A program made the position numbers and the translations under genes. A model generated the notes under the pieces. It was not told the origin of the DNA and searched no databases. It saw only the letters and a program-made list of their open reading frames with translations. From Eledone cirrhosa (lineage: Eukaryota > Mollusca > Cephalopoda > Octopoda > Eledonidae), in contig OZ024748.1 in the NCBI GenBank assembly GCA_964016885.1, positions 36,968,824-37,032,823 on the forward strand: DNA of 64,000 bases. Direction: 5' to 3'. Shown here one piece after another: positions 12,490-25,471 of this stretch. How positions within the stretch are numbered: the stretch's first letter is position 1; the number at the start of each line of letters is the position of its first letter.

Positions 12490-13875
12490 CACTGCCTCTG
12501 TCTCGCCCACTCTCTCACATTACACCAGTTCCCAACACAGAGGAACCAAACTCCCACTGTCACTGCATCTGTCTCTCCCACTCTCTCATATTACACCAGG
12601 TCCCAACACAGAGGGACCAAACTCCCACTGTCACTGCCTCTCTCTCTCCCACTCTCTCATATTACACCAGGTCCCAACACAGAGGAACCAAACTCCCTCT
12701 GTCACTGCCTCTGTCTCTCCCACTCTCTCATATTACACCAGGTCCTAACACAGAGGTACTAAACTCCCACTGTCACTGCCTCTGTCTCTCCCACTCTCTC
12801 ATATTACAACAAATCCCAACACAGAGGAACCAAACTCCCACTGTCACTGCCTCTGTCTCGCCCACTCTCTCATATTACACCAGGTCCTAACACAGAGGAA
12901 CCAAACCCCCACTGTCACTGCCTCTCTCTCTCCCACTCTCTCATATTACACCAGGTCCTAACACAGAGGAACCAAACACCCACTGTCACTGCCTCTCTCT
13001 CTCCCACTCTCTCATATTACACCAGGTCCTAACACAGAGGAACCGAACTCCCACTGTCACTGCCTCCGTCTCTCACACTCTCTCATACTAAACCAGGTCC
13101 AACACAGAGGAACCAAACTCCCACTGTCACTGCCTCTGTCTCTCCCACTCTCTCATATACACCAGGTCTGAACACAGAGGTACGAGACCCCCACTGTCAC
13201 TGCCTCTGTCTCTTCCACTCTCTCATTTTACACCAGGTCCCAACACAGAGGTACCAAACTCCCACTGTCACTGCCTCTGTCTCTCCCACTCTCTCATATT
13301 ACAACAAATCGCAACACAGAGGAACCAAACTCCCACTGTCACTGCCTCTGTCTCTCCCACTCTCTCATATTACACCAGGTCCCAACACAGAGGAACCAAA
13401 CTCCCACTGTCACTGCCTCTGTCTCTCCCACTCTCTCATATTACACCAGGTCCCAACACAGAGGAACCAAACTCCCACTGTCACTGCCTCTGTCTCTCCC
13501 ACTCTCTCATGTTACACCAGGTCCCAACACAGAGGAACCAAACTCCACTGTCACTGCCTCTGTCTCTCCCACTCTCTCATATTAGACCAGGTCCTAACAC
13601 AGAGGAACCAAACTCCCACTGTCACTGCCTCTGTCTCTCCCACTCTCTCACATTACACCAGTTCCCAACACAGAGGAACCAAACTCCCACTGTCACTGCC
13701 TCTGTCTCTTCCACTCTTTCATATTACACCAGGTCCCAACACAGAGGTACCAAACTCCCACTGTCACTGCCTCTGTCTCTCCCACTCTCTCATATTACAA
13801 CAAATCCCAACACAGAGGAACCAAACTCCCACTGTCACTGCCTCTGTCTCTCCCACTCTCTCATATTAGACTAGG
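12490..13875 (+). repeat. Rearranged partial copy of the family A left part
   Basis: The segment matches the window's start in three registers. The offset is 11973 up to about 12600, then 12328 (a step back of 355 bp, five monomers), then 12257 from about 12870 (loss of one 71-bp monomer). The CTCGCCC marker therefore occurs twice, at 12504 and 12859. A private C-to-T change gives GGTACTAAAC near 12755. The end joins family A sequence resembling 2887 onward. Confidence 0.78.
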
Positions 13876-15149
13876 TCCTAACACAGAGGAACCAAACTCC
13901 CACTGTCACTGCCTCTGTCTCTCCCACTCTCTCACATTACACCAGTTCCCAACACAGAGGAACCAAACTCCCACTGTCACTGCCTCTGTCTCTCCGACAC
14001 TCTCATATTACACCAGGTCCTAACACAGAGGAACCAAACTCCCACTGTCAGTGCCTCCGTCTCTCCCACTCTCTCATACTAAACCAGGTCCAACACAGAG
14101 GAACCAAACTCCTACTGTCACTGCCTCTGTCTCTCCCACTCTCTCATATACACCACGTCCGAACACAGAGGTATGAAACCCCCACTGTCACTGCCTCTGT
14201 CTCTCCCACTCTCTCATATTACACCAGGTCCTAACACAGAGGAACCAAACTCCCACTGTCACTGCCTCTGTCTCTCCCACTCTCTCATATTACACCAGGT
14301 CCCAACACAGAGGAACCAAACTCCCACTGTCACTGCCTCTGTCTCTCCCATTCTCTCACATTACACCAGTTCCCAACACAGAGGAACCAAACTCCCACTG
14401 TCACTGCCTCTGTCTCTTCCACTCTCTCATATTACACCAGGTCCTAACACAGAGGAACCAAACTCCCACTGTCACTGCCTCTGTCTCTCCCACTCTCTCA
14501 TATTACACCAGGTCCCAACACAGAGGAACCAAACTCCCACTGTCACTGCCTCTGTCTCTCCCACTCTCTCATATTACACCAGTTCCCAACACAGAGGAAC
14601 CAAACTCCCACTGTCACTGCCTCTGTCTCTCCCACTCTCTCATATTACACCAGGTCCCAACACAGAGGTACCAAACTCCCACTGTCACTGCCTCTGTCTC
14701 TCCCACTCTCTCATATTACAACAAATCCCAACACAGAGGAACCAAACTCCCACTGTCACTGCCTCTGTCTCTCCCACTCTCTCATATTACACCAGGTCCC
14801 AACACAGAGGAACCAAACTCCCACTGTCACTGCCTCTGTCTCTCCCATTCTCTCACATTACACCAGTTCCCAACACAGAGGAACCAAACTCCCACTGTCA
14901 CTGCCTCTGTCTCTCCCACTCTCTCATATTAGACTAGGTCATAACACAGAGGAACCAAACTCCCACTGTCACTGCCTCCGTCTCTCCCACTCTCTCATAC
15001 TAAACCAGGTCCAACACAGAGGAACCAAACTCCCACTGTCACTGCCTCTGTCTCTCCCACTCTCTCATATACACCAGGTCTGAACACAGAGGTACGAGAC
15101 CCCCACTGTCACTGCCTCTGTCTCTTCCACTCTCTCATTTTACACCAGG
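13876..15149 (+). repeat. 1274-bp tandem duplication, copy 1
   Basis: The segment recurs immediately downstream at an offset of 1274 bp, about 18 monomers including 70-bp types. The GGTATGAAAC marker at 14171 repeats at 15445. The repeated open frames inside differ by one residue only, so the duplication is recent. Junctions are placed within about one monomer. Confidence 0.82.
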
Positions 15150-16423
15150 TCCTAACACAGAGGAACCAAACTCCCACTGTCACTGCCTCTGTCTCTCCCA
15201 CTCTCTCACATTACACCAGTTCCCAACACAGAGGAACCAAACTCCCACTGTCACTGCCTCTGTCTCTCCGACACTCTCATATTACACCAGGTCCTAACAC
15301 AGAGGAACCAAACTCCCACTGTCAGTGCCTCCGTCTCTCCCACTCTCTCATACTAAACCAGGTCCAACACAGAGGAACCAAACTCCTACTGTCACTGCCT
15401 CTGTCTCTCCCACTCTCTCATATACACCACGTCCGAACACAGAGGTATGAAACCCCCACTGTCACTGCCTCTGTCTCTCCCACTCTCTCATATTACACCA
15501 GGTCCTAACACAGAGGAACCAAACTCCCACTGTCACTGCCTCTGTCTCTCCCACTCTCTCATATTACACCAGGTCCCAACACAGAGGAACCAAACTCCCA
15601 CTGTCACTGCCTCTGTCTCTCCCATTCTCTCACATTACACCAGTTCCCAACACAGAGGAACCAAACTCCCACTGTCACTGCCTCTGTCTCTTCCACTCTC
15701 TCATATTACACCAGGTCCTAACACAGAGGAACCAAACTCCCACTGTCACTGCCTCTGTCTCTCCCACTCTCTCATATTACACCAGGTCCCAACACAGAGG
15801 AACCAAACTCCCACTGTCACTGCCTCTGTCTCTCCCACTCTCTCATATTACACCAGTTCCCAACACAGAGGAACCAAACTCCCACTGTCACTGCCTCTGT
15901 CTCTCCCACTCTCTCATATTACACCAGGTCCCAACACAGAGGTACCAAACTCCCACTGTCACTGCCTCTGTCTCTCCCACTCTCTCATATTTCAACAAAT
16001 CCCAACACAGAGGAACCAAACTCCCACTGTCACTGCCTCTGTCTCTCCCACTCTCTCATATTACACCAGGTCCCAACACAGAGGAACCAAACTCCCACTG
16101 TCACTGCCTCTGTCTCTCCCATTCTCTCACATTACACCAGTTCCCAACACAGAGGAACCAAACTCCCACTGTCACTGCCTCTGTCTCTCCCACTCTCTCA
16201 TATTAGACTAGGTCATAACACAGAGGAACCAAACTCCCACTGTCACTGCCTCCGTCTCTCCCACTCTCTCATACTAAACCAGGTCCAACACAGAGGAACC
16301 AAACTCCCACTGTCACTGCCTCTGTCTCTCCCACTCTCTCATATACACCAGGTCTGAACACAGAGGTACGAGACCCCCACTGTCACTGCCTCTGTCTCTT
16401 CCACTCTCTCATTTTACACCAGG
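15150..16423 (+). repeat. 1274-bp tandem duplication, copy 2
   Basis: This is a near-identical copy of 13876-15149. The one difference I noticed is CATATTTCAACAAAT near 15988, where copy 1 has CATATTACAACAAAT. After about 16440 the sequence departs from copy 1, reading CATATTACACC where copy 1 has CACATTACACC. Confidence 0.82.
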
Positions 16424-18918
16424 TCCTAACACAGAGGAACCAAACTCCCACTGTCACTGCCTCTGTCTCTCCCACTCTCTCATATTACACCAGGTCCCAA
16501 CACAGAGGAACCAAACTCCCACTGTCACTGCCTCTGTCTCTCCCACTGTCACTGCCTCTGTCTCTCCCACTCTCTCATATTACACCAGGTCCCAACACAG
16601 AGGAACCAAACTCCCATTGTCACTGCCTCTGTCTCTCCCACTCTCTCATGTTACACCAGGTACCAACACAGAGGAACCAAACTCCACTGTCACTGCCTCT
16701 GTCTCTCCCACTCTCTCATATTAGACCAGGTCCTAACACAGAGGAACCAAACTCCCACTGTCACTGCCTCTGTCTCTCCCACTCTCTCACATTACACCAG
16801 TTCCCAACACAGAGGAACCAAACTCCCACTGTCACTGCCTCTGTCTCTCCCACTCTCTCATATTACACCAGGTCCCAACACAGAGGTACCAAACTCCCAC
16901 TGTCACTGCCTCTGTCTCTCCCACTCTCTCATATTACAACAAATCCCAACACAGAGGAACCAAACTCCCACTGTCACTGCCTCTGTCTCTCCCACTCTCT
17001 CACATTACACCAGTTCCCAACACAGAGGAACCAAACTCCCACTGTCACTGCCTCTGTCTCTCCCACTCTCTCATATTACACCAGGTCCTAACACAGAGGA
17101 ACCAAACCCCCACTGTCACTGCCTCTCTCTCTCCCACTCTCTCATATTACACCAGGTCCTAACACAGAGGAACCAAACACCCACTGTCACTGCCTCTCTC
17201 TCTCCCACTCTCTCATATTACACCAGGTCCTAACACAGAGGAACCGAACTCCCACTGTCACTGCCTCCGTCTCTCACACTCTCTCATACTAAACCAGGTC
17301 CAACACAGAGGAACCAAACTCCCACTGTCACTGCCTCTGTCTCTCCCACTCTCTCATATACACCAGGTCTGAACACAGAGGTACGAGACCCCCACTGTCA
17401 CTGCCTCTGTCTCTTCCACTCTCTCATTTTACACCAGGTCCCAACACAGAGGTACCAAACTCCCACTGTCACTGCCTCTGTCTCTCCCACTCTCTCATAT
17501 TACACCAGGTCCCAACACAGAGGAACCAAACTCCCACTGTCACTGCCTCTGTCTCTCCCACTCTCTCATATTACACCAGGTCCCAACACAGAGGAACCAA
17601 ACTCCCACTGTCACTGCCTCTGTCTCTCCCACTCTCTCATGTTACACCAGGTCCCAACACAGAGGAACCAAACTCCACTGTCACTGCCTCTGTCTCTCCC
17701 ACTCTCTCATATTAGACCAGGTCCTAACACAGAGGAACCAAACTCCCACTGTCACTGCCTCTGTCTCTCCCACTCTCTCACATTACACCAGTTCCCAACA
17801 CAGAGGAACCAAACTCCCACTGTCACTGCCTCTGTCTCTTCCACTCTTTCATATTACACCAGGTCCCAACACAGAGGTACCAAACTCCCACTGTCACTGC
17901 CTCTGTCTCTCCCACGCTCTCATATTACAACAAATCCCAACACAGAGGAACCAAACTCCCACTGTCACTGCCTCTGTCTCTCCCACTCTCTCATATTAGA
18001 CTAGGTCCTAACACAGAGGAACCAAACTCCCACTCTCACTGCCTCTGTCTCTCCCACTCTCTCACATTACACCAGTTCCCAACACAGAGGAACCAAACTC
18101 CCACTGTCACTGCCTCTGTCTCTCCGACACTCTCATATTACACCAGGTCCTAACACAGAGGTACCAAACTCCCACTGTCAGTGCCTCCATCTCTCCCACT
18201 CTCTCATACTAAACCAGGTCCAACACAGAGGAACCAAACTCCTACTGTCACTGCCTCTGTCTCTCCCACTCTCTCATATACACCACGTCCGAACACAGAG
18301 GTATGAAACCCCCACTGTCACTGCCTCTGTCTCTCCCACTCTCTCATATTACACCAGGTCCTAACACAGAGGAACCAAACTCCCACTGTCACTGCCTCTG
18401 TCTCTCCCACTCTCTCATATTACACCAGGTCCTAACACAGAGGAACCAAACTCCCACTGTCACTGCCTCTGTCTCTCCCACTCTCTCATATTACACCAGG
18501 TCCCAACACAGAGGAACCAAACTCCCACTGTCACTGTCTCTGTCTCTCCCACTCTCTCATATTACACCAGGTCCCAACACAGAGGAACCAAACTCCCACT
18601 GTCACTGCCTCTGTCTCCCCCACTCTCTCATATTACACCAGGTCCCAACACAGAGGAACCAAACTCCCACTGTCACTATCCTCTGTCTCTCCCACTCTCT
18701 CATAATACACCAGGTCCTAACACAGAGGAACCAAACCCCCACTGTCACTGCCTCTCTCTCTCCCACTCTCTCACATTACACCAGTTCCCAACACAGAGGA
18801 ACCAAACTGCCACTGTCGCTCCCTCTGTCTCTCCCACTCTCTCATATTACACCATGTCCTAACACAGAGGAACCAAACTCCCACCGTCACTCCCTCTGTC
18901 TCTCCCACTCTCTCATAT
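16310..18918 (+). repeat. Block of about 2.5 kb that recurs at 19521-22034, copy 1
   Basis: The segment matches 19521-22034 at an offset of 3211 bp up to 16541, then 3187, then 3116. The two register changes are the 24-bp insertion at 16542-16565 and one extra 71-bp monomer near 17.45 kb in this copy. It begins downstream of the GGTCCAACAC/GGTCCAATAC difference and ends where copy 2 continues with additional CCATGTCC units. It overlaps the start of family B copy 1. Confidence 0.75.
16507..16601 (+). repeat. Unique 95-bp monomer with a 24-bp internal duplication
   Basis: This unit is 71 + 24 bp. The 24 bp at 16518-16541, starting CCCACTGTCACTG and ending CTCTGTCTCT, are repeated exactly at 16542-16565, after which the normal CCCACTCTCTCATAT resumes. 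The corresponding unit in the second copy of the block (about 19.7 kb) lacks the insertion. CCCACT at both ends provides the microhomology expected for slippage. It is the only such unit I found. Confidence 0.92.
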
Positions 18919-19520
18919 TACACCATGTCCCAACACAGAGGGACCAAACTCGCACTGTCACTGCCTCTCTCTCTCCCACTCTCTCATATTAAACCAGGTC
19001 CCAACACAGAGGACCCGAACTCCCACTGTCATTGCCTCTGTCTCTCCCACTCTCTCATATTACACCAGGCCCTAACACAGAGGAACCAAACTCACACTGT
19101 GACTGCCTCTGTCTCTCCTACTCTCTCATATTACACCAGGTCCTAACACAGAGGAACCAAACTCCCACTGTCACTGCCTCCGTCTCTCCCACTCTCTCAT
19201 ACTAAACCAGGTCCAACACAGAGGAACTAAACTCCCACTGTCACTGCCTCTCTCTCTACCACTCACTCATATTAGACCAGGTCCTAACACAGAGGAACCA
19301 AACTCCCACTGTGACTGCCTCTGTCTCTCCCACTCTCTCACATTACACCAGTTCCCAACACAGAGGAACCAAACTCCCACTGTCACTGCCTCTGTCTCTC
19401 CCACACTCTCATATGACACCAGGTCCTAACACAGAGGTACCAAACTCCCACTGTCACTGCCTCCGTCTCTCCCACTCTCTCATACTAAACCAGGTCCAAT
19501 ACAGAGGAACCAAACTCCTA

Positions 19521-22034
19521 CTGTCACTGCCTCTGTCTCTCCCACTCTCTCATATACACCAGGTCTGAACACAGAGGTACGAGACCCCCACTGTCACTGC
19601 CTCTGTCTCTTCCACTCTCTCATTTTACACCAGGTCCTAACACAGAGGAACCAAACTCCCACTGTCACTGCCTCTGTCTCTCCCACTCTCTCATATTACA
19701 CCAGGTCCCAACACAGAGGAACCAAACTCCCACTGTCACTGCCTCTGTCTCTCCCACTCTCTCATATTACACCAGGTCCCAACACAGAGGAACCAAACTC
19801 CCATTGTCACTGCCTCTGTCTCTCCCACTCTCTCATGTTACACCAGGTCCCAACACAGAGGAACCAAACTCCACTGTCACTGCCTCTGTCTCTCCCACTC
19901 TCTCATATTAGACCAGGTCCTAACACAGAGGAACCAAACTCCCACTGTCACTGCCTCTGTCTCTCCCACTCTCTCACATTACACCAGTTCCCAACACAGA
20001 GGAACCAAACTCCCACTGTCACTGCCTCTGTCTCTCCCACTCTCTCATATTACACCAGGTCCCAACACAGAGGTACCAAACTCCCACTGTCACTGCCTCT
20101 GTCTCTCCCACTCTCTCATATTACAACAAATCCCAACACAGAGGAACCAAACTCCCACTGTCACTGCCTCTGTCTCTCCCACTCTCTCACATTACACCAA
20201 TTCCCAACACAGAGGAACCAAACTCCCACTGTCACTGCCTCTGTCTCTCCCACTCTCTCATATTACACCAGGTCCTAACACAGAGGAACCAAACCCCCAC
20301 TGTCACTGCCTCTCTCTCTCCCACTCTCTCATATTACACCAGGTCCTAACACAGAGGAACCAAACACCCACTGTCACTGCCTCTCTCTCTCCCACTCTCT
20401 CATATTACACCAGGTCCTAACACAGAGGAACCGAACTCCCACTGTCACTGCCTCCGTCTCTCACACTCTCTCATACTAAACCAGGTCCAACACAGAGGAA
20501 CCAAACTCCCACTGTCACTGCCTCTGTCTCTCCCACTCTCTCATATACACCAGGTCTGAACACAGAGGTACGAGACCCCCACTGTCACTGCCTCTGTCTC
20601 TTCCACTCTCTCATTTTACACCAGGTCCCAACACAGAGGAACCAAACTCCCACTGTCACTGCCTCTGTCTCTCCCACTCTCTCATATTACACCAGGTCCC
20701 AACACAGAGGAACCAAACTCCCACTGTCACTTCCTCTGACTCTCCCACTCTCTCATGTTACACCAGGTCCCAACACAGAGGAACCAAACTCCACTGTCAC
20801 TGCCTCTGTCTCTCCCACTCTCTCATATTAGACCAGGTCCTAACACAGAGGAACCAAACTCCCACTGTCACTGCCTCTGTCTCTCCCACTCTCTCACATT
20901 ACACCAGTTCCCAACACAGAGGAACCAAACTCCCACTGTCACTGCCTCTGTCTCTTCCACTCTTTCATATTACACCAGGTCCCAACACAGAGGTACCAAA
21001 CTCCCACTGTCACTGCCTCTGTCTCTCCCACGCTCTCATATTACAACAAATCCCAACACAGAGGAACCAAACTCCCACTGTCACTGCCTCTGTCTCTCCC
21101 ACTCTCTCATATTAGACTAGGTCCTAACACAGAGGAACCAAACTCCCACTCTCACTGCCTCTGTCTCTCCCACTCTCTCACATTACACCAGTTCCCAACA
21201 CAGAGGAACCAAACTCCCACTGTCACTGCCTCTGTCTCTCCGACACTCTCATATTACACCAGGTCCTAACACAGAGGTACCAAACTCCCACTGTCAGTGC
21301 CTCCATCTCTCCCACTCTCTCATACTAAACCAGGTCCAACACAGAGGAACCAAACTCCTACTGTCACTGCCTCTGTCTCTCCCACTCTCTCATATACACC
21401 ACGTCCGAACACAGAGGTATGAAACCCCCACTGTCACTGCCTCTGTCTCTCCCACTCTCTCATATTACACCAGGTCCTAACACAGAGGAACCAAACTCCC
21501 ACTGTCACTGCCTCTGTCTCTCCCACTCTCTCATATTACACCAGGTCCTAACACAGAGGAACCAAACTCCCACTGTCACTGCCTCTGTCTCTCCCACTCT
21601 CTCATATTACACCAGGTCCCAACACAGAGGAACCAAACTCCCACTGTCACTGTCTCTGTCTCTCCCACTCTCTCATATTACACCAGGTCCCAACACAGAG
21701 GAACCAAACTCCCACTGTCACTGCCTCTGTCTCCCCCACTCTCTCATATTACACCAGGTCCCAACACAGAGGAACCAAACTCCCACTGTCACTATCCTCT
21801 GTCTCTCCCACTCTCTCATAATACACCAGGTCCTAACACAGAGGAACCAAACCCCCACTGTCACTGCCTCTCTCTCTCCCACTCTCTCACATTACACCAG
21901 TTCCCAACACAGAGGAACCAAACTGCCACTGTCGCTCCCTCTGTCTCTCCCACTCTCTCATATTACACCATGTCCTAACACAGAGGAACCAAACTCCCAC
22001 CGTCACTCCCTCTGTCTCTCCCACTCTCTCATAT
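19521..22034 (+). repeat. Block of about 2.5 kb, copy 2, inside family B copy 1
   Basis: This is the second copy of 16310-18918 without the 24-bp insertion and with one monomer fewer. A two-base private patch, TTCCTCTGAC at 20731-20740, replaces GCCTCTGTCT. It is absent from the equivalent positions in family B copies 2 and 3 (about 28310 and 36813). Confidence 0.75.
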
Positions 22035-22444
22035 TACACCATGTCCTAACACAGAGGAACCAAACTCCCACTGTCACTGCCTCTGTCTCTCCCACTCTCT
22101 CATATTACACCATGTCCCAACACAGAGGGACCAAACTCGCACTGTCACTGCCTCTGTCTCTCCCACTCTCTCATATTACATCAGGTCCTAACACAGAGGA
22201 ACCAAACTCCCACTGTCACTGCCTCTGTCTCTCCCACTCTCTCATATTACACCAGTTCCCAACACAGAGGAACCAAACTCCCACTGTCACTGTCTCTGTC
22301 TCTCCCACTCTCTCATATTACACCAGGTCCCAACACAGAGGAACCAAACTCCCACTGTCACTGCCTCTGTCTCTCCCACTCTCTCATATTACACCAGGTC
22401 CCAACACAGAGGAACCAAACTCCCACTGTCACTATCCTCTGTCT

Positions 22445-22995
22445 CTCCCACTCTCTCATATTACACCATGTCCCAACACAGAGGGACCAAACTCGCACTG
22501 TCACTGCCTCTCTCTCTCCCACTCTCTCATATTAAACCAGGTCCCAACACAGAGGACCCGAACTCCCACTGTCATTGCCTCTGTCTCTCCCACTCTCTCA
22601 TATTACACCAGGCCCTAACACAGAGGAACCAAACTCACACTGTGACTGCCTCTGTCTCTCCCACTCTCTCACATTACACCAGTTCCCAACACAGAGGAAC
22701 CAAACTCTCACTGTCACTGCCTCTCTCTCTCCCACTCTCTCATATTACACCAGGTCCTAACACAGAGGAACCAAACTCCCACTGTCACTGCCTCCGTCTC
22801 TCCCACTCTCTCATACTAAACCAGGTCCAACACAGAGGAACTAAACTCCCACTGTCACTGCCTCTCTCTCTACCACTCTCTCATATTAGACCAGGTCCTA
22901 ACACAGAGGAACCAAACTCCCACTGTGACTGCCTCTGTCTCTCCCACTCTCTCACATTACACCAGTTCCCAACACAGAGGAACCAAACTCCCACT
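22445..22995 (+). repeat. Sub-block of about 550 bp repeated within family B, first occurrence
   Basis: This segment recurs at 24921-25471, offset 2476 bp, inside the same higher-order unit, and again in each other copy of family B (for example 30971 and 33447, 38550 and 41026). It starts at the CCATGTCCCAAC unit with GAGGGACC and runs through the GACCCGAAC, CATTGCC and TGTGACTG variants. The first occurrence ends in CCCACACTCTC and the second in CCCACGCTCTC. Confidence 0.75.
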
Positions 22996-24920
22996 GTCAC
23001 TGCCTCTGTCTCTCCCACACTCTCATATGACACCAGGTCCTAACACAGAGGTACCAAACTCCCACTGTCACTGCCTCCGTCTCTCCCACTCTCTCATACT
23101 AAACCAGGTCCAATACAGAGGAACCAAACTCCTACTGTCACTGCCTCTGTCTCTCCCACTCTCTCATATACACCAGGTCCAAACACAGAGGTACGAAACC
23201 CCCACTGTCACTGCCTCTGTGTCTCCCACTCTCTCATATTACACCAGGTCCTAACACAGAGGAACCAAACTCCCACTGTCACTGCCTCCGTCTCTCCCAC
23301 TCTCTCATACTAAACCAGGTCCAACACAGAGGAACCAAACTCCTACTGTCACTGCCTCTGTCTCTCCCACTCTCTCATATACACAAGGTCCGAACACAGA
23401 GGTACGAAACCCCCACTGTCACTGCCTCTGTCTCTCCCACTCTCTCATATTACACCAGGTCCTAACACAGAGGAACCAAACTCCCACTGTCACTGCCTCC
23501 GTCTCTCCCACTCTCTCATACTAAACCAGGTCCAACACAGAGGAACCAAACTCCTACTGTCACTGCCTCTGTCTCTCCCACTCTCTCATATACACCAGGT
23601 TCGAACACAGCAGTATGAAACCCCTACTGTCACTGCCTCTGTCTCTCCCACTCTCTCAAATTAGACCAGGTCATAACACAGAGGAACCAAACTCCCACTG
23701 TCACTGCCCCTGTCTCTCTTACTCTCTCATATTACACCAGGTCCCAACACAGAGGGACCAAACTCCCACTGTCACTGCCCCTGTCTCTCTTACTCTCTCA
23801 TATTACACCAGGTCCCAACACAGAGGAACCAAACTCCCACTGTCACTGCCTCTGTCTCTCCCACTCTCTCATACTACACCAGGTCCTAACACAGAGGAAC
23901 CAAACCCCCACTGTCACTGCCTCTCTCTCTCCCACTCTCTCATATTACACCAGGTCCTAACACAGAGGAACCAAACCCCCACTGTCACTGCCCCTCTCTC
24001 TCCCACTCTCTCATATTACACCAGGTCCTAACACAGAGGAACCAAACTCCCACTGTCACTGCCTCCGTCTCTCTCACTCTCTCATACTAAACCAGGTCCA
24101 ACACAGAGGAACCAAACTCCCACTGTCACTGCCTCTGTCTCTCCTACTCTCTCATATACACCAGGTCCGAACATAGAGGTACGAGACCCCCACTGTCACT
24201 GCCTCTGTCTCTCCCACTCACTCATATTACACCAGGTCCTAACACAGAGAAACCAAACTCCCACTGTCACTGCCTCTGTCTCTCCCACTCTCTCATATTA
24301 CACCAGGTCCCAACACAGAGGAACCAAACTCCCACTGTCACTGCCTCTGTCTCTCCCATTCTCTCACATTACACCAGTTCCCAACACAGAGGAACCAAAC
24401 TCCCACTGTCACTGCCTCTGTCTCTCCCACTCTCTCATATTAGACTAGGTCATAACACAGAGGAACCAAACTCCCACTGTCACTGCCTCCGTCTCTCCCA
24501 CTCTCTCATACTAAACCAGGTCCAACACAGAGGAACCAAACTCCCACTGTCACTGCCTCTGTCTCTCCCACTCTCTCATATTACACCAGATCCCAACACA
24601 GAGGAACCAAACTCCCACTGTCACTGCCTCTGTCTCCCCCACTCTCTCATATTACACCAGGTCCCAACACAGAGGAACCAAACTCCCACTGTCACTATCC
24701 TCTGTCTCTCCCACTCTCTCATAATACACCAGGTCCTAACACAGAGGAACCAAACCCCCACTGTCACTGCCTCTCTCTCTCCCACTCTCTCACATTACAC
24801 CAGTTCCCAACACAGAGGAACCAAACTGCCACTGTCGCTCCCTCTGTCTCTCCCACTCTCTCATATTACACCATGTCCTAACACAGAGGAACCAAACTCC
24901 CACCGTCACTCCCTCTGTCT

Positions 24921-25471
24921 CTCCCACTCTCTCATATTACACCATGTCCCAACACAGAGGGACCAAACTCGCACTGTCACTGCCTCTCTCTCTCCCACTC
25001 TCTCATATTAAACCAGGTCCCAACACAGAGGACCCGAACTCCCACTGTCATTGCCTCTGTCTCTCCCACTCTCTCATATTACACCAGGCCCTAACACAGA
25101 GGAACCAAACTCACACTGTGACTGCCTCTGTCTCTCCCACTCTCTCACATTACACCAGTTCCCAACACAGAGGAACCAAACTCTCACTGTCACTGCCTCT
25201 CTCTCTCCCACTCTCTCATATTACACCAGGTCCTAACACAGAGGAACCAAACTCCCACTGTCACTGCCTCCGTCTCTCCCACTCTCTCATACTAAACCAG
25301 GTCCAACACAGAGGAACTAAACTCCCACTGTCACTGCCTCTCTCTCTACCACTCACTCATATTAGACCAGGTCCTAACACAGAGGAACCAAACTCCCACT
25401 GTGACTGCCTCTGTCTCTCCCACTCTCTCACATTACACCAGTTCCCAACACAGAGGAACCAAACTCCCACT
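24921..25471 (+). repeat. Sub-block of about 550 bp repeated within family B, second occurrence
   Basis: This is the second internal occurrence of 22445-22995. It differs by TACCACTCACTCATATT where the first has TACCACTCTCTCATATT, and by the CCCACGCTCTC junction that leads into the next 7579-bp copy. The duplication predates family B amplification because each full copy carries both occurrences. Confidence 0.75.

Larger units (their letters stand above)
17877..25455 (+). repeat. Family B 7579-bp higher-order unit, copy B1
   Basis: The unit repeats at an offset of 7579 bp, about 107 monomers. Markers at 18303, 19835, 20755, 21419 and 22468 recur at 25882, 27414, 28334, 28998 and 30047. The left junction falls between a GGTACC/GGAACC difference and the CCCACGCTCTC marker near 17912, which is shared with 25491. 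The long repeat-derived frames inside translate identically in all three copies, so the copies are close to identical. No gene is present. Confidence 0.88.

Noticed and set aside
21419..22618. A 399-residue forward open frame, repeated at 28998-30197 and 37501-38700, as a real Ser/Leu/Pro-rich protein gene
   Set aside because: It starts at an ATG created by the GGTATGAAAC variant and cycles through all three frames of the monomer. It ends at a stop made by a common variant and has no promoter, splice or domain evidence. Identity between copies follows from block duplication.
23599..23615. GGTTCGAAC near 23600 (also about 32102, 39681, 45483 and 48597) as an RNA polymerase III B box of a tRNA or SINE
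   Set aside because: It is one substitution away from the common GGTCCGAAC variant. There is no A box, tRNA fold or terminator around it, and it recurs only through block duplication.
23599..23615. CENP-B box-like site
   Set aside because: TTCG is present but the required downstream A and CGGG pattern is not. The array has too few CpGs elsewhere for a match, and I found none by eye.
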